Origin: Gammaproteobacteria bacterium | GTDB taxonomy: Bacteria > Pseudomonadota > Gammaproteobacteria > S012-40 | Assembly: GCA_029884425.1 (NCBI GenBank) | Contig: JAOUHV010000029.1 | Span: 1-36,305, forward strand | DNA: 36,305 nt | Reading direction: 5' to 3' | Part shown: positions 14,782 through 22,951 of the stretch, piece by piece | How the letters are laid out: every line of letters begins with the position of its first letter | Position numbering within the stretch: the first letter of the stretch is position 1 | Notes under the pieces: generated by a model | What the model was told of the DNA's origin: nothing | What the model saw: the letters and a program-made list of their open reading frames with translations, nothing else | Database searches by the model: none | Program-made: the position numbers and the translations under genes

Positions 14782-16590
14782 ATGGCTACGCCAGGTACTA
14801 ATAATCCATCCGAAGCACAGAACTTGCCCGCGACTGCAACCGCTGGGGGAGAGCTGCAGACTATTTCGAATACGCTTCCCACAACTTCTGCTGGTCGTAG
14901 CGGCGATCGCTCGCGGATGCAAAACCTGCTGGAAATGCAGGAAAAATTCGGTACTTTGCCGCGCCCCAAGCAGATACAACTGCTGGTGGGTATCAGTGCT
15001 GCGTTGGTACTGGTTATTGCCATCCTGATGTGGACCTTGTCGGTCGATGATTACAAACTACTGTACGGCAAACTGGAAACGGGCGACGCTGCTGCGATTG
15101 CCGAAGTGCTGGCCAAAGATGGCATTCCTTATCGTCTGGACGAAGTGACCGGCGAAATTCTGGTTGACCCAAAACAAATCCATGAAATCCGGATGAAGCT
15201 CGCGACCATGAGTCTGCCCAGGAAAAAGGGGGAGGGCTACGAAATCCTAGATAAGGATCAAGGTTTCGGTACCAGCCAGTTCATGGAAAACGCCCGTTAT
15301 CATCGCGCGTTGGAAGGTGAGCTGGCGCGTTCGATTGCTGACATCGAAGGTGTGGAATCTGCGCGGGTGCATTTGGCTATTCCCAAACAATCGGTGTTTG
15401 TGCGTGACCGGCGCGAGCCCAGCGCCTCGGTCATGGTGACGTTAACCCCAGGCAAAAAACTTCTCGATGCACAGATCGCTGCGATTGTGCATCTGGTGGC
15501 GTCCAGCATTCCTGAACTACAGGCTGAAAAAGTCACTGTGGTGAATCAACTGGGCGACATGCTGACCAAGGAAAAGCTACCCGGCCAAATGGCCATGTCC
15601 AGTGCGCAATTTGATTACAAACGCGGCATGGAAGATTACTACATTCAGCGGATTGAACGCATTCTGATGCCCATCGTTGGCTTTGAAGGCGTGCGTGCTC
15701 AGGTGGATGCCGAGATTGATTACTCGGCGGTCGAGCGCACCCAGGAAAGCTTCAACCCCGATCTGCCCGCAGTGCGTAGTGAGCAGGTGATCGAGGAGCA
15801 GTCTCGCGGCGGCGATGTCGGTGGTGTGCCTGGCGCACTGACCAACACCCCGCCAGGTGCGGCTAATTCGCCGGAAACCCTGCCACAGGCCAATGCCGAT
15901 GGCAGTGCCGCCGCTCCGCCCAGTCGTTCCAGCAAACGCTCCACCTATAACTATGAACTGGATCGCACAATCAGTCATACCCAGAGCGCACCCGGCAGCG
16001 TAAGACGCCTGTCCGTCGCGGTGGTAGTGGACGATAAAATGATTATCAACAGCGATGGCTCTACCCATCGGGAACCGCTGACGCCTGAAGAACTGGATCG
16101 CTTGAGCAATTTGGTGAAAGAGGCCGTTGGCTTCAGTTTGCAGCGGGGCGACAGCCTGAATGTGATGAATGCCTCGTTTATGTCCGGCAAGGAATTGCCA
16201 CCGCCGCCAGAACTGCCATTCTGGAAGCAGCCCTGGTTCTTCGAAATGCTCAAACAGGGTGGAGGCATACTGCTGGCGGTGTTCCTGATCATGATGCTGA
16301 TTCGCCCCGTACTGCGCGAACTCAAGCCCAAGGAAGAGGAAGTGGAAGAAGTTCCATTGGACGTGGAGGAAGGTTCGCAGGTGCTGCAGGCGGTCAAGCA
16401 GGGCTCGGCATCCATGGGTATCTTGTCCAGTGGTTTGAGTGCGGCGGATTGGGAGGCCATGGGCCTGACCCAAGAGGAATATCAGCTAATGCTGGATGTG
16501 TTGCGTAAGACGGTGACGGAAGACCCACGTCTGGTGGCCCAGGTGGTCAAGACTTGGGTTATGACCGATGACGGCGCGGAGGGCAGATAA
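14782..16590 (+). CDS. fliF: Flagellar MS-ring protein FliF
   Basis: The 602-residue protein has the FliF layout: a cytoplasmic N-terminus, a membrane span at about 75-92 (LLVGISAALVLVIAILMWTL), ring-building motifs with YKLLYGKLETGDAAAIAEVL and VHLAIPKQSVFVRDRREPSA, a proline-rich variable loop around 350-385, a second span at about 497-515 (GGILLAVFLIMMLIRPVL), and a C-terminal tail ending in DPRLVAQVVKTWV that binds FliG. It forms the inner-membrane ring on which the motor switch and export gate are built. The tail is followed after two bases by fliG. Confidence 0.96.
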   Translation: MATPGTNNPSEAQNLPATATAGGELQTISNTLPTTSAGRSGDRSRMQNLLEMQEKFGTLPRPKQIQLLVGISAALVLVIAILMWTLSVDDYKLLYGKLETGDAAAIAEVLAKDGIPYRLDEVTGEILVDPKQIHEIRMKLATMSLPRKKGEGYEILDKDQGFGTSQFMENARYHRALEGELARSIADIEGVESARVHLAIPKQSVFVRDRREPSASVMVTLTPGKKLLDAQIAAIVHLVASSIPELQAEKVTVVNQLGDMLTKEKLPGQMAMSSAQFDYKRGMEDYYIQRIERILMPIVGFEGVRAQVDAEIDYSAVERTQESFNPDLPAVRSEQVIEEQSRGGDVGGVPGALTNTPPGAANSPETLPQANADGSAAAPPSRSSKRSTYNYELDRTISHTQSAPGSVRRLSVAVVVDDKMIINSDGSTHREPLTPEELDRLSNLVKEAVGFSLQRGDSLNVMNASFMSGKELPPPPELPFWKQPWFFEMLKQGGGILLAVFLIMMLIRPVLRELKPKEEEVEEVPLDVEEGSQVLQAVKQGSASMGILSSGLSAADWEAMGLTQEEYQLMLDVLRKTVTEDPRLVAQVVKTWVMTDDGAEGR

Positions 16591-16592
16591 TC

Positions 16593-17633
16593 ATGGCACA
16601 ACCAGGAATGCCGGCGATTCCAGACATGATGGCCACCAGTACCGGCTTGACCGGTACCGAGCGCGCGGCGATTTTGCTGTTGACTTTGGGGGAAGAAGAA
16701 GCCGCGTCGGTTATGAAGCACATGGAACCCAAGGAAGTGCAGCGCATCGGCATGGCCATGGCGTCGCTGAGCACCATTTCCAAGGTTCAGGTGACCATGG
16801 TGGTCAAAGAGTTCTACACCATCATCCAGACGGCAACCGCGCTGGGCATGGACACCGACGAATACATCCGTAACGTGCTGGTTAAAGCCCTGGGTGAGGA
16901 CAAAGCCAGCGGTCTGATCGACCGGATTTTGATGGGTGGACACATCAAAGGTCTGGAAGCCTTCAAGTGGATGGACCCTCGTTCCATTGCCGATGTAATT
17001 CGCAACGAACATCCGCAGATTATTGCTATCGTGCTCTCGTTCCTGGACCATGATCAGGCGGCAGAAGTGCTCTCGGCGTTCCCCGAACCAGTGCGTGTGG
17101 ACGTGGTGTTGCGTATTGCCACCTTGGACGGCATCCAGCCAGCGGCGTTGCAGGAGCTGAACGAGATCATGGAGAAACAGTTTGCGGGTAACTCCAGCGT
17201 CAAGGCTTCCAGTGTTGGCGGTGTTAAAACTGCGGCCAACATTCTTAACTTTATGGACAGCGCGATCGAGACCGAAATTCTCGACAGTATCAAGGAAGTG
17301 GATGGCGAACTGGCCGAAACCATCGAAGAACTCATGTTTGTATTCGACAATCTGACCGATTTGGACGACCGTGGTATGCAAACCCTGCTGCGTGAATTGA
17401 ATACCGACGAACTGGTGGTGGCGCTCAAGGGTGCCAGTGAGGCGGTTAAAAACAAGGTGCTGAAAAATATGTCCAAACGTGCAGCAGATATCCTACTTGA
17501 TGACATGGAGGCCAAAGGGCCGGTGCGTGTTAGTGATGTGGAAGCTGCGCAAAAAGCAGTGGTGGCCGTGGCCAGACGCATGGCAGAGTCAGGCGAAATC
17601 ATGCTTGCTGCTGGCGGTGAAGAGTTCGTTTAA
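16593..17633 (+). CDS. fliG: Flagellar motor switch protein FliG
   Basis: The 346-residue product has the three FliG domains: N-terminal ring-binding (TGTERAAILLLTLGEEEAAS), the middle domain with the EHPQIIAIVLSFLDHDQAAE pattern, and the C-terminal torque-generating domain with charged residues (DLDDRGMQTLLRELNTDELV, VALKGA). It ends in EEFV, the usual FliG terminus. It couples stator force to the rotor. The stop overlaps the start of fliH (TAATG). Confidence 0.96.
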   Translation: MAQPGMPAIPDMMATSTGLTGTERAAILLLTLGEEEAASVMKHMEPKEVQRIGMAMASLSTISKVQVTMVVKEFYTIIQTATALGMDTDEYIRNVLVKALGEDKASGLIDRILMGGHIKGLEAFKWMDPRSIADVIRNEHPQIIAIVLSFLDHDQAAEVLSAFPEPVRVDVVLRIATLDGIQPAALQELNEIMEKQFAGNSSVKASSVGGVKTAANILNFMDSAIETEILDSIKEVDGELAETIEELMFVFDNLTDLDDRGMQTLLRELNTDELVVALKGASEAVKNKVLKNMSKRAADILLDDMEAKGPVRVSDVEAAQKAVVAVARRMAESGEIMLAAGGEEFV

Positions 17634-18406
17634 TGCGTAAATCAAAAGTTCATCCCAAAGACAGCGTCGACTTCAAGGTTTGGGAGTTTAATTTTATTGG
17701 TGACGAAGCCGAAGTCGCGGCGGATGACATTGCTGCAGCGATTCCCACTGCCGACGAATTGGCCCAGCTTCATGAACAGGCCCGGCAGGAAGGTGCGGAG
17801 CAGGGATTTCAGCAAGGTCTGCAACAAGGGATGGAGCAGGGGCATGCGCAGGGCCTGGAGCAGGGCTATCAGGAAGGCTTGCAAAAAGGTCTGCAAGACG
17901 GGCTGTCGCAGGGCCAGGAACACGTCCAGGCACTGGCCGAGCGCTGGGAATCGCTGGTGAACGCGCTCAGTCGACCTTTGCTGGAGCTGGATGTACAGGT
18001 GGAAGAACAACTGGCGCAACTGGCGATGGCTGTCGCTCGTCAGGTGGTGCGCCGCGAAATCAAGGCCGATCCCAACCAGATCATCGGCGTGGTTCGCAAG
18101 ACTGTGAATGTGCTGCCTATTTCGGCGCGTAACGTCCGCGTTTATCTGCATCCCGAAGATGCCGCCATTGTGCGCGAAGGCATGGCCCTGGAGGGCGCGG
18201 GCAATGGCGATGAGCGTCGTTGGATCGTGGTCGAGGATCCTGCCTTGACGCCCGGCGGCTGCAACATCGAAACCGAGCAATCGCGAATTGATGCGACGGT
18301 GGAGGCGCGTTTGGCGGCGGTCATTGCCCAGGTCATGGGTGGTGAGCGTAACGAGGACAAAGCCGAGCCCGCCGCCGAGCCTGAGGGCGGCGTGGAGTCC
18401 GCATGA
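17633..18406 (+). CDS. fliH: Flagellar export regulator FliH
   Basis: The 257-residue protein has a low-complexity segment at about 50-100 with ten or so G-x-x-x-G steps ([20 protein letters not shown], then [14 protein letters not shown]), the glycine-zipper helix characteristic of FliH, then the C-terminal domain ([17 protein letters not shown]) related to the F-ATPase stator. It holds FliI at the export gate. The start overlaps the fliG stop and its stop overlaps the fliI start (ATGA), so the three are translationally coupled. Confidence 0.93.
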   Translation: MRKSKVHPKDSVDFKVWEFNFIGDEAEVAADDIAAAIPTADELAQLHEQARQEGAEQGFQQGLQQGMEQGHAQGLEQGYQEGLQKGLQDGLSQGQEHVQALAERWESLVNALSRPLLELDVQVEEQLAQLAMAVARQVVRREIKADPNQIIGVVRKTVNVLPISARNVRVYLHPEDAAIVREGMALEGAGNGDERRWIVVEDPALTPGGCNIETEQSRIDATVEARLAAVIAQVMGGERNEDKAEPAAEPEGGVESA

Positions 18407-19797
18407 GCGAGCAGGAAAGCGCCAATCGCAGTTCGATCTGGCAACGCCGGCTGCAAATGTACATCGACCGCGCCAAGGAAGCTCCCGTAACCTCGGTCGA
18501 AGGCAAACTGGTGCAAATGGTCGGCTTGACCATGGAGGCAACCGGTTGCCAGGCACCCATCGGCGCCCGCTGCCGGGTGGTTGGCCAGGACGAAACCGAG
18601 GTTGAGGCCGAGGTGGTGGGGTTTGGTGCCGACAAACTGTACCTGATGCCCACCGGAGATCTGCGCGGGATTTTGCCCAACGCACGGGTTATCCCTACCG
18701 GACGGGTCTACGAAGCGCCGGTGGGCGATGCCCTGCTGGGGCGGGTGCTGGATGGTGCCGGCAAACCGCTGGACGGCAAAGGCCCGATCATTACCCTGGA
18801 ACGCCGACCCATTTACGGCAAAACCATTAATCCCCTGTCACGCAAACCCATTTCCGAACCGCTGGACGTGGGCGTGCGATCCATCAACGCCTTGCTCACG
18901 GTGGGACGGGGCCAGCGTATGGGCCTGTTCGCCGGTTCCGGCGTGGGCAAGAGCGTGTTGCTGGGCATGATGACCAAGTTCACCGAAGCCGATGTGATCG
19001 TGGTCGGTCTGATCGGCGAGCGGGGACGTGAGGTCAAAGAATTTATCCAGAACATCCTCGGTGAAGAGGGTTTATCGCGTTCGGTGGTAGTAGCGGCGCC
19101 CGCAGACAGTCCCCCTTTGCTCCGTCTGCATGGTGCTGCTCTTACCACAACTATTGCGGAATATTTCCGCGACCAGGGCAATAATGTGCTGCTGCTGATG
19201 GATTCGCTGACTCGCTATGCCCAGGCGCAGCGCGAGATCGCCCTGGCGATTGGCGAGCCGCCGGCGACGCGCGGTTATCCGCCGTCGGTATTTGCCAAAT
19301 TGCCCCAATTGGTGGAACGCGCCGGTAATGGCGATGAGGGCAAGGGGTCAATTACTGCGTTTTACACCGTACTGGCTGAAGGTGATGATCAACAGGATCC
19401 AATTGCCGATGCCGCCCGGGCGATTTTGGACGGCCACGTGGTTTTAACTCGCCGTCTGGCCGAGGCTGGCCACTATCCGGCGATTGATATCGAAGCCTCC
19501 ATCAGTCGTGTCATGGCAGAAATCACCAGTCAGGATCACCAGGCCTGTGCCCGGCGTTTTAAGCAGATTTATTCCACGTACCAGCAAAATCAGGATTTGA
19601 TCAATGTCGGTGCCTATGCCCGTGGCAGTGATCCGCGCATTGACGAAGCCATCGCCATGCATCCGCAATTGATGATGTTTTTGCAACAAAGCATGCATGA
19701 CGCGTTCGACTACCCCAGCAGCTTGCAGGTGCTGCTCGGTTTTATGCAGCAACAACAGCCGCAGAAAAAAGCCCAACCGGCTCCCGCCAAAGGCTGA
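18403..19797 (+). CDS. fliI: Flagellum-specific export ATPase FliI
   Basis: The 464-residue product is an F1-beta-like ATPase with Walker [16 protein letters not shown] (from residue 174), [19 protein letters not shown], Walker [21 protein letters not shown] and the [20 protein letters not shown] signature of type III secretion ATPases. It energises or primes export of rod, hook and filament subunits with FliH and FliJ. It starts within the fliH stop codon and fliJ begins six bases after its end. Confidence 0.96.
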   Translation: MSEQESANRSSIWQRRLQMYIDRAKEAPVTSVEGKLVQMVGLTMEATGCQAPIGARCRVVGQDETEVEAEVVGFGADKLYLMPTGDLRGILPNARVIPTGRVYEAPVGDALLGRVLDGAGKPLDGKGPIITLERRPIYGKTINPLSRKPISEPLDVGVRSINALLTVGRGQRMGLFAGSGVGKSVLLGMMTKFTEADVIVVGLIGERGREVKEFIQNILGEEGLSRSVVVAAPADSPPLLRLHGAALTTTIAEYFRDQGNNVLLLMDSLTRYAQAQREIALAIGEPPATRGYPPSVFAKLPQLVERAGNGDEGKGSITAFYTVLAEGDDQQDPIADAARAILDGHVVLTRRLAEAGHYPAIDIEASISRVMAEITSQDHQACARRFKQIYSTYQQNQDLINVGAYARGSDPRIDEAIAMHPQLMMFLQQSMHDAFDYPSSLQVLLGFMQQQQPQKKAQPAPAKG

Positions 19798-19803
19798 TAA
19801 GCG

Positions 19804-20244
19804 ATGAAACGCTCCAAGCGCCTGGAACAAATCAGCAAAATCACCAAAACCCAGGAAGATGATATGGCCAAGGCGCTGGCCGAATGTCAGCGACGTTTTC
19901 AGGCACACCAAAAACAACTGGACGACCTGCAGCTATATTTTCAGCAGTACAGTGCGCAGATTGTGCAGGAGAGCAGTGGCGGGCTAAACATCAGCCGCTA
20001 CCAAAACATGCAGGCGTTTTTGGGCAATCTCACCAAAGCCATCGAGCAACAAAAACGCGTGGTTGAGCAGGTGCGGCGGGAGTACGAGCACAAACGCAAA
20101 CTGTGGATGAACAAGCACAATCGCAACAAGGCCATTGACGCGGTTTCCCAGCATCATCGGCAACAGGAAGACGCGCAGGACGAAAAGAAGCTGCAAAGGG
20201 ATATTGACGACCGCTCCTCCCGGCAACGAGGCGGCAAAGACTAG
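19804..20244 (+). CDS. fliJ: Flagellar export protein FliJ
   Basis: The 146-residue protein is almost wholly coiled coil, Lys/Gln-rich (KITKTQEDDMAKALAECQRR, LTKAIEQQKRVVEQVRREYE), as is usual for FliJ, the gamma-subunit-like stalk of the FliHI ATPase. The C-terminal 40 residues are highly charged. Position after fliI is standard. Sequence conservation is weak in the family, so context adds much to the call. Confidence 0.9.
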   Translation: MKRSKRLEQISKITKTQEDDMAKALAECQRRFQAHQKQLDDLQLYFQQYSAQIVQESSGGLNISRYQNMQAFLGNLTKAIEQQKRVVEQVRREYEHKRKLWMNKHNRNKAIDAVSQHHRQQEDAQDEKKLQRDIDDRSSRQRGGKD

Positions 20245-20319
20245 CCGGAGCCAGCCAATAAATATGGCTTATCAAGATTCTTATCTGCAAATTCAATAGG
20301 TTACAGAGTGGTTTTGGTG

Positions 20320-20335
20320 TGGCACAGGCATTGCT
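20320..20335 (+). promoter_or_regulatory. Sigma-54 promoter of fliK
   Basis: TGGCACA at 20320-20326 and TTGCT at 20331-20335 match TGGCACG-N4-TTGCW with GG and GC ten bases apart, the best sigma-54 match in the window. It lies in the 131-base gap after fliJ and about 40 bases before fliK, giving the hook-length gene separate, FleQ or FlrC-dependent control. Confidence 0.85.
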
Positions 20336-20375
20336 GATTACTCAGCAATAGTTTACCGAACTGGAGCTCATGTGC

Positions 20376-22154
20376 ATGGCCAATGCCTCTGTCAACAATC
20401 TTCATTATTCCGCCTTGTCCGGCGCCATCAAAAAAGGTCTGGGTCATTCCAAAGCGAGCGGTATGGATGGCAGTTTCAACCAGCTGTTTGATCAGGCCAG
20501 ACAGGACATCAAGCCCACCAATGATCCGGTGCCCGCGTCATCGCGCAGCAAGCCGGTGCGTGTAACGCAGGATCGTCCTGCGGCGGAATCGTCGCGCAGC
20601 AATAACGAAGCCCAGGCAAGCGCATCCACGCGAGATGACAAGAAACAAGTGACTTCGAACGAGGCGCAGGCTTCGACAGATACGCAGGCCGCGTCCAGCA
20701 CCAGCAGCTCTAACAGTGACGCAGGTAGCACTGATGCCACGGCGCAAGCCGACACGGCGGAATCGTCGGTTCAGGCTGAGACCGATACCGTCACCGCGCA
20801 AAGTGATACTGCGGCACAAGCGGCGTCGGTCACGGAAAACCCGCCCCCAGCCACGGCGGCGACAGAAGATAAAAAAGTAGCGGCAGTTGATCTGACTGAA
20901 ACGGCTCAAACCACGGTGGCGGCGGAACAAACGGAAACAGTGATTTCGTCGACAGAGACTGAGGTGACAGAGGTTGGCGTGGCGTTGTCCGAGCAAGCGC
21001 AGCAAAAGCTGCAAGAGATGAATGCCGCACAATCCCAGGGCGCGGCCAAGGCCAATGATGTGCAGAAATCGGCGCAACAGATGGCAGGTACTGAGGCGGA
21101 TGCTGAGTCGCAACAGCCAGCGGCGAATGCCTCCAGCACCGCGCGATCGGTGCACGAAATGTTGCAACAGCAGCGGCAGCAGGCCCAACAACAGGCGCAG
21201 AGATTGGCGGCTGAATGGGCCTCGTTATCGGCAGATCAAAAAGAGCAGTTTTTGGCAGACAATGCAGACCAACCAGCGCAATTTGATGCACTGCTGCGCA
21301 ATGATTTATCGCGCGGCAATATGGAGGCATTGCAGCGCATGTTGATGCATAAAGGGGGCATTGAGATGACTGAGGCAAATCAAAAATCAGCCAGTGAGGA
21401 TGCGACTGATGCGAACGATCTGATTCTGCCGCAGGCCGATCCTGACAGTCTGGCGCAGACGGCGCAGCAGCATGCGAACTCCGAAAAAATGCGCGCAGTG
21501 ATTCAAGTGGCCTCTGAGAACATGATGGAAAAACGGATAAATACCGAGGCCATTTTTGAACAACTGAACCTGCAGGGCAATACGGCTGAAACTGCCAAGG
21601 GGGCGGTAACGACACCGGTTGCGGCTGGCTCGGTTTCGGCACTGGGACATTTGCAGCGACCCGCTGGTTTGGCCGGAGTGACGCCGCCGGGAGTACCTGG
21701 CAGCCACATGACCCTGGATCGTCGCGTGGACGATCCCACTTGGGGGAATGAGTTTGCCAAGAGGATCAGCTTCCTGGCGCGTGGTCAGTTGCAGCAGGCG
21801 GAAATTCGCTTGAATCCACCTGAACTGGGACAGATTGCAGTGCGGATCAACATGGTCCAGGATCAGACCAACATTACCTTCACCGCCCAGCATGGAAACG
21901 TACGTGAGGCGATAGAAGCCGCCTTGCCACGGCTGCGAGAACTGTTGAATGACAGCGGCTTGCAAATGGGCAGTGTCAATGTGTCCACACAGCAGCAGTT
22001 CGCCCAGCAACAACATGGCGGTTTTGCAGGATTTAACCATGGCGATTCACGTCTGGCGGGTGCCATCCTGCCTGGAGGAGAGGAAGAGTCCATGACCGGT
22101 CGTGAGTCGACGGTCGTGCGAAGTACCGACAGGCTGGTGGACTACTTTGCCTGA
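20376..22154 (+). CDS. fliK: Flagellar hook-length control protein FliK
   Basis: The 592-residue product has a long low-complexity first part (about 30-300) rich in Ala, Ser, Thr, Gln, with repeated ETV/TAAQA-like stretches, typical of the FliK ruler region. The conserved hook-basal-body C-terminal domain is seen at about 460-560: WGNEFAKRISFLARGQLQQA, then EIRLNPPELGQIAVRI and REAIEAALPRLRELLNDSGL. It measures hook length and triggers the export switch by contacting FlhB. The ATG at 20376 has GGAG nine bases upstream; the in-frame ATG at 20370 is too close to it. The next expected gene, fliL, does not follow. Confidence 0.92.
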   Translation: MANASVNNLHYSALSGAIKKGLGHSKASGMDGSFNQLFDQARQDIKPTNDPVPASSRSKPVRVTQDRPAAESSRSNNEAQASASTRDDKKQVTSNEAQASTDTQAASSTSSSNSDAGSTDATAQADTAESSVQAETDTVTAQSDTAAQAASVTENPPPATAATEDKKVAAVDLTETAQTTVAAEQTETVISSTETEVTEVGVALSEQAQQKLQEMNAAQSQGAAKANDVQKSAQQMAGTEADAESQQPAANASSTARSVHEMLQQQRQQAQQQAQRLAAEWASLSADQKEQFLADNADQPAQFDALLRNDLSRGNMEALQRMLMHKGGIEMTEANQKSASEDATDANDLILPQADPDSLAQTAQQHANSEKMRAVIQVASENMMEKRINTEAIFEQLNLQGNTAETAKGAVTTPVAAGSVSALGHLQRPAGLAGVTPPGVPGSHMTLDRRVDDPTWGNEFAKRISFLARGQLQQAEIRLNPPELGQIAVRINMVQDQTNITFTAQHGNVREAIEAALPRLRELLNDSGLQMGSVNVSTQQQFAQQQHGGFAGFNHGDSRLAGAILPGGEEESMTGRESTVVRSTDRLVDYFA

Positions 22155-22208
22155 CGACTCGGTACAGCAGATGAGTCGCGATAGCTGATTGGGGTATACT
22201 GCCCGCCG

Positions 22209-22233
22209 GGCACCGCTGATGGGCAGCGGTGCC
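22209..22233 (+). other. Perfect GC-rich hairpin between fliK and the Sel1-repeat gene
   Basis: GGCACCGCTG at 22209-22218 pairs with CAGCGGTGCC at 22224-22233 around an ATGGG loop, a perfect ten-base stem. There is no T-run after it, so it is not a classical terminator. A TATACT -10-like box at about 22195-22200 lies just before it, which would put the hairpin at the very start of the downstream mRNA. It could equally be a weak fliK terminator or a 3' end stabiliser. Confidence 0.5.
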
Positions 22234-22258
22234 GTGCTTGAACGACTTTGCGGTGCCG

Positions 22259-22951
22259 ATGCGTTTATTCCACTTGCCCTTGTTGGCATTTTCTTTGGCG
22301 ATGACTGCGTCACTGGCCGGTACACCTTCGGACGAGGTGCTGCCGCCGTCCCCGTTTTTAAATCCCAAGCCCACCAATAACCAGTCAACATCGTCATCCG
22401 TTCTGGAGCTGGAAGAAAAACAGCCCATCGACTGGAGCAAAACCATTGTTTCCCGCGATATTGCAGGTCGCAGCATTGGTCTGGACAACGAAAGCTGGGA
22501 AAAACAATATCGCGACGGTCAGAGCGCGTATTTTTTTGGTCAGTATCAACAAGCCCTAAATCTTTGGCTGCCACTGGCGCAGGGCGGGCATGCCGATGCG
22601 CAAGCCAGCTTGGGCTGGCTGTATCAGTCCGGCAGGCTGGGGCGGGTCGATCTATCACAGGCATTGCACTGGTATCGCCTAAGCGCTGCACAGGGGCAGT
22701 CTGTGGCGCAAAATAATCTGGGTGTATGTTACGAGCAAGGCATTGGTGTTGCGGTGGATCGCCAGAAAGCATTGCATTGGTATCGATTATCCGCCGCACA
22801 ACATTACCGATTCGGTCAGTACAATGCGGGCGTTTTGTTGGCCAGCGGCGATGATAATGAAAAAAAAGAAGCCATCACCTGGTTGCGCGCTGCAGCGACC
22901 CAAGGCGTGACCAAGGCCAGTGAAGTATTGAAAAAACTGACTGAGAAGTAG
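22259..22951 (+). CDS. Secreted Sel1-repeat protein
   Basis: Starting at ATG 22259 gives a clean signal peptide (MRLFHLPLLAFSLAMTASLA, cleavage before GT); the upstream GTG at 22229 would bury it. The mature part has a proline-rich linker, then three to four Sel1-like repeats at about residues 95-225 (HADAQASLGWLYQSGRLGR, SVAQNNLGVCYEQGIGVAVD, ALHWYRLSAAQ twice). Such solenoids bind partner proteins in the periplasm. Its TAG stop is directly followed by the ATG of the membrane sulfatase-fold gene with no intervening base, so the two are almost certainly co-translated and probably act together in envelope metabolism; the exact role is unknown. Confidence 0.8.
   Translation: MRLFHLPLLAFSLAMTASLAGTPSDEVLPPSPFLNPKPTNNQSTSSSVLELEEKQPIDWSKTIVSRDIAGRSIGLDNESWEKQYRDGQSAYFFGQYQQALNLWLPLAQGGHADAQASLGWLYQSGRLGRVDLSQALHWYRLSAAQGQSVAQNNLGVCYEQGIGVAVDRQKALHWYRLSAAQHYRFGQYNAGVLLASGDDNEKKEAITWLRAAATQGVTKASEVLKKLTEK

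Noticed and set aside
15577-18685. Long minus-strand open frames opposite fliF, fliG and fliH (298, 299 and 347 residues)
   Set aside because: They lie wholly opposite well-recognised genes, have no family motifs or ribosome sites and reflect codon bias of the real strand.
20251-20267. AGCCA...TGGCT after fliJ, considered as a terminator
   Set aside because: Only five base pairs, AT-rich loop and no T-run.
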